In this document: positions 1 through 7,970 of the stretch, in pieces | How positions within the stretch are numbered: the stretch's first letter is position 1 | How the letters are laid out: every line of letters begins with the position of its first letter | From: Pullulanibacillus camelliae | GTDB taxonomy: Bacteria; Bacillota; Bacilli; Bacillales; Sporolactobacillaceae | Length of the DNA stretch: 64,000 nucleotides | Direction of reading: 5' to 3' | Assembly (NCBI RefSeq): GCF_014642655.1 | Contig: NZ_BMIR01000001.1 | Coordinates: 545,518 to 609,517 of the forward strand | Program-made: the position numbers and the translations under genes | The notes under the pieces: generated by a model | Told to the model about the DNA's origin: nothing | The model's database searches: none | What the model saw: only the letters and a program-made list of their open reading frames with translations

Positions 1-640
1 AAACCACGCCATTCGGGTTAAGCGCCACAATATCATCGTATGAGGTTGTATACGGAACGACCGAAACCGTACATCCCTCATCTAAAAGGGCATTTAAAAT
101 TGATTTCTTATGCCCGTAGTCCATCAAAACAACATGAGGACCAACACCTTTATAATGCTGAATCGCTGGCGTGGAGACCTCCTTAACTAATGACAAAGGC
201 GTTGAAGCACTTTTGCTCCATGTCGCATAGATATCAGGGGTGGTGGTGATCACACCCTTCATCGTGCCATCTTGGCGAATTTTTTTTACGACGGCTCGAG
301 TATCGACACCTGCTAAACACGGAATCCCCGCCTTTTCTAGGTTTTCAGCAAATGTCTTTACGGACAAATAGTGGCTCGGTGTCATACAGAGATCACTGAT
401 AATCACGCCTGCCATATGCAGCCCTGCACTTTCATCATCAAAATCATTGATGCCATAGTTTCCGATGATTGGATAGCAGAAGGTCATGATTTGTCCTGCA
501 TAAGAAGGGTCTGTCAAAATTTCCTGGTAGCCGGTCATACTTGTATTAAAAACAACTTCGCCAGTAGTTGAATGAGTTTTACCTAACAGAATGCCTTCGA
601 AGACATCCCCTGTTTCCAATAACAGATAGCCCTTTTCCAT
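1..640 (-). CDS. carA: Carbamoyl-phosphate synthase small subunit, N-terminal part (cut by window edge)
   Basis: The minus strand reads about 213 residues from an ATG at 640 to the window edge, roughly the first 60% of a typical 360-residue protein. It opens MEKGYLLLETGDVFEG and contains the CarA hallmarks TSMTGYQEILTDPSY and GVDTRAVVKKIR. CarA is the glutaminase subunit that feeds ammonia to CarB for carbamoyl phosphate, used for arginine and pyrimidines. The catalytic Cys-His glutaminase core lies mostly beyond the window. The gene starts 17 nt after argD ends and looks like the fifth gene of the arg operon, as in B. subtilis argCJBD-carAB-argF. This points to the arginine-specific enzyme rather than a pyrimidine copy. 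Confidence 0.95.
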   Translation of the reverse strand, partial: MEKGYLLLETGDVFEGILLGKTHSTTGEVVFNTSMTGYQEILTDPSYAGQIMTFCYPIIGNYGINDFDDESAGLHMAGVIISDLCMTPSHYLSVKTFAENLEKAGIPCLAGVDTRAVVKKIRQDGTMKGVITTTPDIYATWSKSASTPLSLVKEVSTPAIQHYKGVGPHVVLMDYGHKKSILNALLDEGCTVSVVPYTTSYDDIVALNPNGVV

Positions 641-657
641 ATCGAGGCCTCCTATTT

Positions 658-1848
658 CTATAAGCTTTGAAGCACTTTGGCGAATGCTTGCACAAAGGCA
701 TCAATTTCTATGGATGTTGTGTTTAACGGCGGTAATATCCGGATCACTTGCGGGCCTGCTGTTAAAATCAAGAGGTGCTGCTCTTCCCTCGCCTTATTAA
801 CAATATCGATTGCAGGTTGAGCGGTCACCACACCTACCAGTAACCCCTTGCCTTTAATTTCTAAAATGTGCTCTGGATAGGTTTCTTTAAGTTTCTCTAA
901 AACGTTTTTTAAATAAGTCCCCATCTCTTTCGCATGCGGGATAAGATCAGCCTCCACAATGGCTTCTAGTGTTGCGACACCAGCAGTGGTGGCCAAGGGG
1001 TTACCGCCAAATGTACTGCCATGACTTCCAGGTGTAAAGCCTTTTGCTGCTTCTTCCTTAGCAAGCATTGCACCGATCGGAAATCCAGAGCCTAGTCCTT
1101 TTGCCAATGTCATGACATCAGGCTCAATACCATACTGTTCATAAGCAAATAGCGTGCCAGTCCGGCCTACTCCTGTTTGAATCTCGTCAACCATCAGGAA
1201 GATACCCTCCGCATGGCATTTCTTTTCTAATGCCTTTACCCATTCTGGATCAGCAGGATTCACGCCGCCTTCCCCTTGAACCAGTTCTAGAAGCACAGCA
1301 CAGGTTTGTTTGCCTGACAGTTGATCGAGTGCCGTAAAATCGTTATAAGGCAGATAATGAAATCCTTTTAAAAGAGGATCAAATCCATCATGGATTTTTT
1401 CCTGCCCTGTCGCCGACAAGGTTGCCATTGTCCGTCCATGGAAAGAGTGTTGGAAGGTCACAATGTTAAAGGCTTCCGTCTTCTTCACCTTATTCGCGTA
1501 ACGCCTAGCTAGCTTGATTGCCGCCTCATTGGCCTCCGCACCACTGTTACAAAAGAAGGCTTTATCAAAGCAACTCAGTTCTATCAGCTTCTGGGCTAGC
1601 TGCTCTTGCGAAGGAATGTGGTAAAGATTCGAGCAATGCCATAACGTTTCAACCTGATCATGTAGTTTGTCTTTGACACCTTCTGGGACATGACCAAGAT
1701 TACAAGTGGCGATGCCAGAAGTAAAGTCAAGATATTGCGTCCCTGCAGCATCCCAAACGTAACTGCCCTTCCCTTTCACTATTTCTATTGGAAACCGACC
1801 GTAAGTGGACATCAGCGCTGAATGTTCTAATAAGGATGACTTAGACAT
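658..1848 (-). CDS. argD: Acetylornithine aminotransferase
   Basis: This 396-residue class III PLP aminotransferase converts N-acetylglutamate semialdehyde to N-acetylornithine using glutamate. The cofactor pocket is visible: NSGAEANEAA near residues 101-110, the DEIQTG aspartate at 221-226, and the Schiff-base lysine Lys250 in TLAKG. Full length for the family. The start is supported by GGAGGCGG a short distance upstream, inside the end of argB. The first codons overlap argB by 8 nt, so the two are probably translationally coupled. It is the fourth gene of the arginine operon. Confidence 0.96.
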   Translation of the reverse strand: MSKSSLLEHSALMSTYGRFPIEIVKGKGSYVWDAAGTQYLDFTSGIATCNLGHVPEGVKDKLHDQVETLWHCSNLYHIPSQEQLAQKLIELSCFDKAFFCNSGAEANEAAIKLARRYANKVKKTEAFNIVTFQHSFHGRTMATLSATGQEKIHDGFDPLLKGFHYLPYNDFTALDQLSGKQTCAVLLELVQGEGGVNPADPEWVKALEKKCHAEGIFLMVDEIQTGVGRTGTLFAYEQYGIEPDVMTLAKGLGSGFPIGAMLAKEEAAKGFTPGSHGSTFGGNPLATTAGVATLEAIVEADLIPHAKEMGTYLKNVLEKLKETYPEHILEIKGKGLLVGVVTAQPAIDIVNKAREEQHLLILTAGPQVIRILPPLNTTSIEIDAFVQAFAKVLQSL

Positions 1849-2647
1849 GAGTAGCCGCCTCCTTCAAAGTGATTTTCGTGCCGACAGGATGACCTTGAAT
1901 ATAATCAAGGAGTTGTTCTGATTCTAGTCCGTTAAGAATGACCGTGGCTTTGACACCATTTTTCAATCCTTCTAATGCTGCCTGCACCTTTGGCACCATC
2001 CCGCCTGTAATAACCTCTAACTCAATCAAGTCTTCAATTTGCTTTAAGGTCGCTTGCTTTAAAATTTCTTTCTTTCCGGATTTCCCCTCAACCTCGATAC
2101 CGGAAATATCACTGACAAAACAAAGATGGCCATTTAGTGCCTCTGCAATGGCAGCCGCTGCGGTATCTCCATTGATGTTATAACGCTGTCCTGCTCGATC
2201 CATCGCAACAGGTGAAATGACGGGAATATACCCTCGTTTGGTATAAAGCTCAAGATTCTCCGTTTCGACATGAACGATCTTACCAACATATCCCCATTTC
2301 ATCTCAGGATCATGAGGTGCGGCTTCAAGGAGACCCCCATCAACACCGCTCATGCCTACGGCTTTTCCTCCAGCCAAGGTCAGCTCCCGTACGATTTGTT
2401 TGTTGACCGATCCACTCAAGACCATCTCAACAACATCCAAAACCTCTTCCGTAGTCACTCTTAACCCTTGATTGAAATGCGTTGGAATAGCCAGTTTATC
2501 CAGCAATGTCGAGATAAGTGGACCACCGCCATGCACAATAATTGGTTGCCAATTCCCGCTATTCAGTATTTTGATGATATTTTTATAAAAGGAAGGGGTG
2601 AGTTGTTGAAAAGCACTCCCACCACATTTAATGACTAGATAATTCAA
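1841..2647 (-). CDS. argB: Acetylglutamate kinase
   Basis: This 268-residue amino acid kinase phosphorylates N-acetylglutamate, the second step of the acetylated arginine pathway. It shows the N-terminal lysine and glycine loop (VIKCGGSA, residues 5-12), the substrate glycine cluster VHGGGP (39-44), and the INGDTAAAAIAEAL nucleotide-binding segment. There is no N-terminal helix extension of the kind seen in arginine-inhibited hexameric enzymes. That suggests feedback control lies elsewhere, as in ArgJ-type cyclic pathways (inference). The start codon is TTG at 2647, set by GAGGAGGA six bases upstream. The gene follows argJ by 12 nt and overlaps argD. Confidence 0.95.
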   Translation of the reverse strand: MNYLVIKCGGSAFQQLTPSFYKNIIKILNSGNWQPIIVHGGGPLISTLLDKLAIPTHFNQGLRVTTEEVLDVVEMVLSGSVNKQIVRELTLAGGKAVGMSGVDGGLLEAAPHDPEMKWGYVGKIVHVETENLELYTKRGYIPVISPVAMDRAGQRYNINGDTAAAAIAEALNGHLCFVSDISGIEVEGKSGKKEILKQATLKQIEDLIELEVITGGMVPKVQAALEGLKNGVKATVILNGLESEQLLDYIQGHPVGTKITLKEAATHV

Positions 2648-2659
2648 TGGTCATCCTCC

Positions 2660-3892
2660 TCATGTTCTGTAAGATGCATTGATCTTGACATAATCATAGG
2701 TAAGGTCACAGCCCCAAGCGATCGCTTCAGCATTACCGTCAGCCAAATCAACGAACAGCTCAACTTTTTCCTGAGCCAAATAATTTTTGGCTGCCTCTTC
2801 ATCAAAGACAAGCGGCAGGCCTTGCTTAACAACAGGTATGGGCCCTATCGCAACATTGATTTTTGCAGGATCTAGCGGCTGGTCACTATACCCCACTGCA
2901 CAGATGATTCTGCCCCAGTTAGGATCCGTGCCAAACACAGCGGTTTTAACAAGGCTTGAACCGACAACTGCTTTACTTATTGCCTTGGCTGCCTGTTCAT
3001 TAGCCGCACCAGTGACATGAACCTCAATCAGCTTCGTTGCCCCTTCGCCATCCCGCGCAATCTTTTTGGCCAGTGTTTCTGCAACAAACATGTAGGCTGC
3101 AATAAATTCCGACCATTGGGGATGTGTTTTCGTTAACTTATCATTACCTGCTAAGCCATTTGCTAAGGTTAATACCATGTCGTTGGTACTCGTATCCCCG
3201 TCTACCGTAATCATATTAAAGGTTTGATCTGTCGTCTCTCTGAGCGCTTGAAGCAAATCCTGTTGATCGATATGAGCATCTGTTGTGATAAAGCTAAGCA
3301 TCGTTGCCATATTCGGATGAATCATCCCCGATCCTTTCGCAGCTCCACCAATCGTTACGATGTTCCCATCTATCTCAAGCTCCACAGCCACTTGCTTAAT
3401 ACATGTATCCGTGGTGAGTATCGCTTTTTCAAAAGCTTTCGACTGACTGTCCCCCAATGTGATTTGAGAAATGCCCTTTTTAATCTTATCCATAGGGAGC
3501 TGGTCACCAATAACGCCTGTAGAAACAACCGCAACAAGATGATCTGGGAGCGCTAGGTGATTGGCAAATACGTGTCTCATTTCATAAGCATTATCCAAGC
3601 CTTGTTGCCCTGTACAGGCATTTGCTACTGCTGAATTCACAATGATGGACTGTAACTTATTCTCTACAGCAATGCTTTCTTGTGTGACTTTCAATGGTGC
3701 CGCTTGAAAGATATTTGTTGTATAGACCCCTACTGCATCAGCAGGTACCTCTGAGAAAACCCAACCTAAATCCAAATTTTTATATTTTAATCCAGCATGA
3801 AGACCACCTGATAAAAAACCCTTTGCAGAAGCCACGCTGCCATTTTCTATAATTTTAAATTGCTGTTGACTTATCGTCGTCTCATTAAACAC
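2660..3892 (-). CDS. argJ: Glutamate N-acetyltransferase / amino-acid N-acetyltransferase
   Basis: This 410-residue ArgJ family protein recycles the acetyl group from N-acetylornithine to glutamate. Bifunctional members can also use acetyl-CoA. The self-cleavage site is visible as KGSGMIHPNMATML, with the nucleophilic threonine at about residue 197 that becomes the N terminus of the beta chain. The start is GTG at 3892, preceded by AGGAGAGAG at good spacing. It follows argC by 15 nt in the operon. Whether it is mono- or bifunctional cannot be decided from sequence; the absence of an argA in the window is not informative. Confidence 0.95.
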   Translation of the reverse strand: MFNETTISQQQFKIIENGSVASAKGFLSGGLHAGLKYKNLDLGWVFSEVPADAVGVYTTNIFQAAPLKVTQESIAVENKLQSIIVNSAVANACTGQQGLDNAYEMRHVFANHLALPDHLVAVVSTGVIGDQLPMDKIKKGISQITLGDSQSKAFEKAILTTDTCIKQVAVELEIDGNIVTIGGAAKGSGMIHPNMATMLSFITTDAHIDQQDLLQALRETTDQTFNMITVDGDTSTNDMVLTLANGLAGNDKLTKTHPQWSEFIAAYMFVAETLAKKIARDGEGATKLIEVHVTGAANEQAAKAISKAVVGSSLVKTAVFGTDPNWGRIICAVGYSDQPLDPAKINVAIGPIPVVKQGLPLVFDEEAAKNYLAQEKVELFVDLADGNAEAIAWGCDLTYDYVKINASYRT

Positions 3893-3907
3893 TTCAATCT
3901 CTCTCCT

Positions 3908-4948
3908 TTATGGATAAATCGGGGTTTGTGCTAATCCTGTGGTCTCATCCCAGCCACAAATGATGTTCATATTTTGAATGGCCTGCCCCGCCGCGCCTTT
4001 AACAAGATTATCAATAACGGATACAATCGTTAATCGCGGCACACGTTCATCGGCAAAAATGCCGATATCACAATAGTTAGAGCCAGATACCTCTTTTGTT
4101 GCTGGCCAAATGCCTTCATTTCGTACTCTCACAAAGCTATCAGATTGATAAAATTCTTTGTAATCTTCAATTATTTGTTGTGTTGACCTAGCTTCTTTCA
4201 GCCCTGCATAGATCGTACACATAATCCCTCGGGTCATGGGCATTAAATGCGTTGAAAAGGTGACGTGAGTTTCGCTTCCTGCTATCACTTCTATGCCTTG
4301 CTCAATTTCTGGAATATGTTGATGAGCACCAAGCTTGTAGGCTTTTACACTCTCATTTATTTCACTGTACATATTGCCCTGTTTGGCGGATCGTCCTGCT
4401 CCCGATACCCCTGACTTTCCATCAATAATAATAGAGTGTAAGTCAATCAACCCCATTTGAACGGCAGGTAAGACTCCTAAAAGTGTTGCCGTAGGATAGC
4501 ATCCAGGGTTGGCAATGAGCTGAGCTGATTTTATCGCATCCCTATTGATTTCACTTAAGCCATAGACACCCTTTTCTAAGTCAGTCTCCCGAGCAACGAA
4601 TGGCCGTTTATACCACTGCTCGTAAGCCTTGGGCTGCCTCAAGCGAAAATCCCCTGAAAGATCAATGCACGTGATGCCTTTATCAAGTAATTGTGGAGCC
4701 AAGCCTTGACTGACACCCGCTGGTGTTGCAAAAAAAACCAGCTCCGCTCGCTCAGCAATTTCCTCAGCCCCCGCCTTTTCTAACTCAAGCTCACATATCC
4801 CTGTCAGGTGGGGATAAATAGCATTGATCGCTGTCCCACTCGTTGAATGGGAAACAAGCATTTCAATCTCTATATGGGGGTGCTGTGATAATAATCGTAT
4901 AAGTTCCACACCACTATAGCCATTGGCACCAACGATTGCGATTTTCAT
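3908..4948 (-). CDS. argC: N-acetyl-gamma-glutamyl-phosphate reductase
   Basis: This 346-residue enzyme is the NADPH-dependent reductase of the third step of arginine synthesis. An N-terminal Rossmann motif, IVGANGYSGVELIRLL, lies at residues 5-20. The catalytic cysteine is Cys150 in ANPGCYPTA. The start is supported by TAGGAGGAG just upstream of the ATG. It is the first gene of the arg operon and lies about 700 nt downstream of a single strong promoter. The intervening leader holds two complete T-box modules, so control appears to be by uncharged tRNA-Arg. Confidence 0.96.
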   Translation of the reverse strand: MKIAIVGANGYSGVELIRLLSQHPHIEIEMLVSHSTSGTAINAIYPHLTGICELELEKAGAEEIAERAELVFFATPAGVSQGLAPQLLDKGITCIDLSGDFRLRQPKAYEQWYKRPFVARETDLEKGVYGLSEINRDAIKSAQLIANPGCYPTATLLGVLPAVQMGLIDLHSIIIDGKSGVSGAGRSAKQGNMYSEINESVKAYKLGAHQHIPEIEQGIEVIAGSETHVTFSTHLMPMTRGIMCTIYAGLKEARSTQQIIEDYKEFYQSDSFVRVRNEGIWPATKEVSGSNYCDIGIFADERVPRLTIVSVIDNLVKGAAGQAIQNMNIICGWDETTGLAQTPIYP

Positions 4949-5055
4949 GCGCTCTCCTCCTAAACCCGTTCTGTCTCTCCATGGTTTCTTGTCCCAATAT
5001 AATTAGAAATCTTGGCTATCACCAAGCCATAGGTGGCGAAAGTCAAAGCCCGCCT

Positions 5056-5104
5056 TATACTATCTTCCTTTGAGATCAGCGAAGTTATAAATTCTGATAG
5101 TATA
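5056..5104. repeat. Short inverted-terminal repeat element, copy 1
   Basis: A 49-bp element is bounded by the perfect 9-bp inverted ends TATACTATC and GATAGTATA. A second copy lies in the opposite orientation at 6905-6956, and the similarity runs about 25 bp further into the flank. Here it starts inside the poly-T tail of the proximal T-box terminator. No reading frame fits in it. It resembles a very small MITE or REP-like element. Confidence 0.7.
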
Positions 5105-5390
5105 AAAAAAACACCCGTCTCTATCTTGTCGATTATAGAGACGAGTGTTGACTGTTCGTCACCCGCGGTACCACTCCAATTGTTCTTATCAAAAGAACCA
5201 GCTTTAAAGTTGGTTACGGAACCACCCGTTTGACGCTAATGACCAAAGGTCCTTTCACGCCAACATCTCCAAAGTGCGTTTCACCCCATCCAATGCGCCA
5301 GGCTTACACCCTCCCCAGCTCGCTGTGTCATCTTTTGGGACTACTCTCTTTATCATCGATTTTCATCTATACACTTTTCAATTTAAATCA
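5103..5390 (-). promoter_or_regulatory. Proximal arginine T-box riboswitch with terminator
   Basis: Read on the minus strand, the leader runs from the AGAGAGTA Stem I motif (near 5343-5350) through the GCGAGC and GTGTAAGCCTGG apical motifs to the T-box core GGAGTGGTACCGCGG at 5163-5177. An intrinsic terminator follows at about 5103-5152, with paired GACGAGTGT/ACGGGTGT arms and a T8 run. In the specifier loop the sequence GAAACGCAC places an arginine CGC codon at 5276-5278. In this family, uncharged tRNA pairs with the specifier and the T-box core and stops termination. It is the second of two tandem modules before argC. Confidence 0.93.
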
Positions 5391-5660
5391 AAAAACGCCC
5401 GCCTCTTTAATTACTAAAGAGACGAGCGTTGACTAGTTATCACCCGCGGTACCACTCCATTTATTCCTAAAATAGGAACCACTTAAAAGCACGTTAACGG
5501 AGGCTACCCGATCGACTCTAATTGAAGGATTCCTCTTTCAAGCCGACATCTCAAGAAGTGCGCTTCATTACATGTTCTGTACCAGGCTTTCACCTTCCCT
5601 GGCTCGCTTCAACTTCTCATGTAATTACTCTCTTCGTCATTGACTTTCGTTATTGTTAAC
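5390..5660 (-). promoter_or_regulatory. Distal arginine T-box riboswitch with terminator
   Basis: This is a complete second T-box module: AGAGAGTAAT at the start of Stem I (about 5624-5633), apical GCGAGCCAGGG and GGTGAAAGCCTGG, core GGAGTGGTACCGCGG at 5444-5458, and a terminator at about 5390-5431 (GACGAGCGT/GGCGGGCGT stem, T6). The specifier loop reads GAAGCGCAC, aligned with the proximal module, so the codon is again CGC (5560-5562). Both modules have their own terminator, so transcription must pass two tRNA-Arg checks in series before argC. Confidence 0.93.
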
Positions 5661-5662
5661 TT

Positions 5663-5690
5663 ATTATACTGCATACAAAACGGATGTCAA
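5663..5690 (-). promoter_or_regulatory. Sigma-A promoter of the arg leader
   Basis: On the minus strand TTGACA (5685-5690) and TATAAT (5663-5668) are both perfect consensus hexamers separated by 16 bp. The predicted start near 5655 lies just before Stem I of the distal T-box. This suggests strong, unregulated initiation with control exerted in the leader. Confidence 0.88.
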
Positions 5691-5733
5691 CAGCTGAATA
5701 ATTGTTTTTATTTTTAGTAAATTATAATGGCTG

Positions 5734-5943
5734 TTAATTTTTCTTACCATCCTTCTGAAGCTCTTGACGAATGGCCAGACTATCTGTATCGCTAAATATC
5801 TCGGTTCCGTGTCCTCCCATGTTCTTAGCAATGAAGGCCTTAGCTTCATTATAAGAAAGGCCGGACTGAGCATTCTGTTCCTTCACTTGATTAATATCTG
5901 TTCCGGCTATTGTTTTCCCACTGTGCCCCTTTGATTGGTCCAC
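5734..5943 (-). CDS. Gamma-type small acid-soluble spore protein (probable)
   Basis: A 69-residue, Gln/Asn/Ser/Lys-rich, very hydrophilic protein. It has two weakly repeated blocks: TDINQVKEQNAQSGLSYNE, and later GTEIFSDTDSLAIRQELQ. These resemble the TDxxxVRxQN and GTEFASETD blocks of gamma-type SASPs, which serve as amino-acid stores broken down at germination. The GTG start at 5943 is chosen because GGAGGT (5951-5956) lies exactly seven bases upstream. A longer frame beginning at 5964 would bury that site. A sigma-G-type promoter lies directly upstream and supports forespore expression. The family call rests on composition and repeats, so it is probable rather than certain. Confidence 0.7.
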   Translation of the reverse strand: MDQSKGHSGKTIAGTDINQVKEQNAQSGLSYNEAKAFIAKNMGGHGTEIFSDTDSLAIRQELQKDGKKN

Positions 5944-5963
5944 GATACACACCTCCATACCCA

Positions 5964-5993
5964 TAAGATGTGAAGAGTGTCCAAAGGTTATTC
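5964..5993 (-). promoter_or_regulatory. Sigma-G-type promoter of the spore protein gene
   Basis: On the minus strand GAATA (5989-5993), an 18-bp spacer and CATCTTA (5964-5970) match the forespore sigma-G pattern (GHATR, 18 bp, CATNNTA). It lies about 20 nt upstream of the start codon, close for a promoter but compatible with a short leader. Confidence 0.65.
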
Positions 5994-6122
5994 GTAAAGC
6001 TTGGATAAATTGACTTCCTTTTACACAATGTAATATTGCATCTCACTTCATTTGCTTTTAAAATTTCAGCACATTACAATTAAACGTGGATAAAAGAATA
6101 AAAGGCTTTTATCTAAAAAAGG

Positions 6123-6821
6123 ATGGAATACAACTTGAGCCAAGAAAATCAAAAACAAATGGCTAGCTTTATTGGCAAATTGTTTAGAGATCACTTTGGA
6201 AAGGGGCCAGAATCTGTTTATGTTTCTCAACACCATCATTTTCTGACCATTTATTTGCAGAATTTTATTTCACCGACAGAAAAAGTGCTTTTGTCCCAAG
6301 GACAAACGACAACGATTGAACATACACGGGACATTCTTATGAAGAGCCTTATTCCCGAGACCAAGGCATATATTAAATATTTGACAGGTACTGAATACAC
6401 CCATTTTTATTACGATTGGTCTCTTGATAATAAAACTGGCTTAATCGCTGCCAGTCCTTTAGATCTGGATCTGACGGAGGGGCGTTCAGAGGATTATGAA
6501 GGTAAGGAGGCTCTCGAGAAGGAAATAGACGCAATGAGCCATGTTGTTCAAAAATCACCGGAAAGCATCTACTCATTCTTTCTTAATCCGAGAACATTAG
6601 TCGTCATCCGGCGAGGCATTTTAATCCGGATTGAAAAAGAATTAATCAGACAGGGGCACCAAGAGATTTTAGCACTTACAAAGCGCAAGTTGGAGAAGGA
6701 ATACCTCCATAACAATCCTAGATTTTCATCCATATTAAAGGCACAAATCATGGACATTTTTGTTGACTGGAACTTTCTTTACGATTACAGTGTCATAATT
6801 TTTATTTTAAAAACGCATTAA
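6123..6821 (+). CDS. MpsC-like DUF2294 protein
   Basis: A 232-residue soluble protein built from two related halves of about 110 residues, each resembling the DUF2294/MpsC fold. The first begins near GKLFRDHFGKGPESVYV and contains LLSQGQTTTIEHTRDILMK. The second contains RTLVVIRRGILIRIEKELIRQG. In Staphylococcus a protein of this family belongs to the MpsABC membrane-potential/CO2 system. In bacilli the family is found in unrelated places and its role is unknown. No MpsA/MpsB partner is visible here. A TTG at 6135 with AAAGGATGG upstream may be the true start. The gene is monocistronic and ends in a strong terminator. Confidence 0.7.
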   Translation: MEYNLSQENQKQMASFIGKLFRDHFGKGPESVYVSQHHHFLTIYLQNFISPTEKVLLSQGQTTTIEHTRDILMKSLIPETKAYIKYLTGTEYTHFYYDWSLDNKTGLIAASPLDLDLTEGRSEDYEGKEALEKEIDAMSHVVQKSPESIYSFFLNPRTLVVIRRGILIRIEKELIRQGHQEILALTKRKLEKEYLHNNPRFSSILKAQIMDIFVDWNFLYDYSVIIFILKTH

Positions 6822-6868
6822 ATATAAAGTATAAGGTGGAAATGAGCTGAATGACAAAGTCAGACATG

Positions 6869-6905
6869 AGCCAAAGTAAAAGATTATTTTACTTTGGCTT
6901 TTTTT
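6869..6905 (+). terminator. Terminator of the DUF2294 gene
   Basis: AGCCAAAGTAAAA and TTTTACTTTGGCT pair perfectly over 13 bp around a 5-nt loop, followed by a run of seven T. Repeat copy 2 begins inside the T run. Confidence 0.92.
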
Positions 6906-6956
6906 ATACTATCAGAATTTATAATTTCGCTGACGCTCATGAAGGAAGATAGTATA
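6905..6956. repeat. Short inverted-terminal repeat element, copy 2
   Basis: A 52-bp element with the same ends as copy 1 (TATACTATC ... GATAGTATA), inverted relative to it. The sequence after it, to about 6990, also resembles the flank of copy 1. The rest of the gap, to 7202, contains two further partial echoes (CTATCAGAGTATA near 7071 and two TTGCGGGC motifs), but no gene that I can see. Confidence 0.7.
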
Positions 6957-7202
6957 AGTGTAACTTTGGCTTTCGCCTTCTAAGGCTTGCGGGCAACCTA
7001 AGTGTGTGATGTGCGAAAATCACATCAGGAGTACCAGCGAAGTGGTGCAAGCCAAGTTTTCTAATGCTATCAGAGTATATGAACCATCCTGACACCATAA
7101 AAACTTGCGGGCGCTCTGAATATGTGATTAAAAAATCCTAAAGATAAACGCCTAATTTAACCAAATTTTTCTAAATCAAAACCAATATAAGGGGAAATCT
7201 CC

Positions 7203-7922
7203 ATGGAAGATAAGCATGCTCTTTCAACACATCAACTCAAGGATCTCAATGAATCCAAAAAACTGACACTTGCAGGACAATTAGCGGCAGGTATTGCCCA
7301 TGAAATTAAAAACCCTTTGACAGCCATAAAAGGCTTTCTCCATCTTATTAAAGCTGACTATCACGGCAACGATATGTACATCAACGTTATTACAGAGGAG
7401 ATCAATCGTATTGAATCCATTATTACAGAGCTTCTGATTCTTGCAAAGCCCACTGAAGCCAAGCTAACCCAATGCTCAATCACTCAAATCCTAGATCAAG
7501 TCATCACACTGCTCAATACTGTCGCACACTTAAAAGGTACTGAAATTCAAGCCAACTATGCCCCAAATCTGCCGCTGCTATTTTGTGATGAGAATAAAAT
7601 CAAACAAGTTTTTATTAATTTATTGAATAACGCCCTTGAAGCCATGAACAACGGGGGTATCATTAACGTCGTGGTCACGAGTGAAAACGAGCACCTAATC
7701 ATACAAATCATCGATCAAGGCACCGGCATGTCCAAAGAGCAGCTTGATAAGGTTGGTCAACCCTTTTACACCACAAAAGAGAATGGAACGGGTTTGGGAT
7801 TAATGATATGCCGCCAAATTATTGAAAACCATCAAGGAAGAATAACTTTTAGCAGCAGCAGCTCAGGAACCACCGTGACAATTGACCTCCCCGCTCAATC
7901 CCAGGGTTTAGATCATGAATGA
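7203..7922 (+). CDS. Soluble sensor histidine kinase lacking a sensor domain
   Basis: This 239-residue protein is only the kinase core. A short N-terminal helix is followed by a HisKA H-box, AAGIAHEIKNPLTAIKGF, with phosphorylatable His33. Then come an HATPase domain with N-box NLLNNALEAM, a G1 box DQGTGM and a G2 box GTGLGL. The sequence resembles the catalytic parts of sporulation kinases (KinB/KinE-like). It has no transmembrane helix, PAS or other sensor, and no response regulator gene nearby, as is usual for phosphorelay kinases acting on Spo0F. It may be a natural minimal kinase or the remnant of a longer one. The start is supported by AGGGGA upstream. Confidence 0.85.
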   Translation: MEDKHALSTHQLKDLNESKKLTLAGQLAAGIAHEIKNPLTAIKGFLHLIKADYHGNDMYINVITEEINRIESIITELLILAKPTEAKLTQCSITQILDQVITLLNTVAHLKGTEIQANYAPNLPLLFCDENKIKQVFINLLNNALEAMNNGGIINVVVTSENEHLIIQIIDQGTGMSKEQLDKVGQPFYTTKENGTGLGLMICRQIIENHQGRITFSSSSSGTTVTIDLPAQSQGLDHE

Positions 7923-7970
7923 GGATACATCTAAACCCTAAAGGTCCCTTATCATCATATAGCCATCAAA

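Noticed and set aside
5033-5436. Two plus-strand frames across the arg leader
   Set aside because: They run antisense through the T-box modules, have no ribosome sites, and their composition is that of structured RNA.
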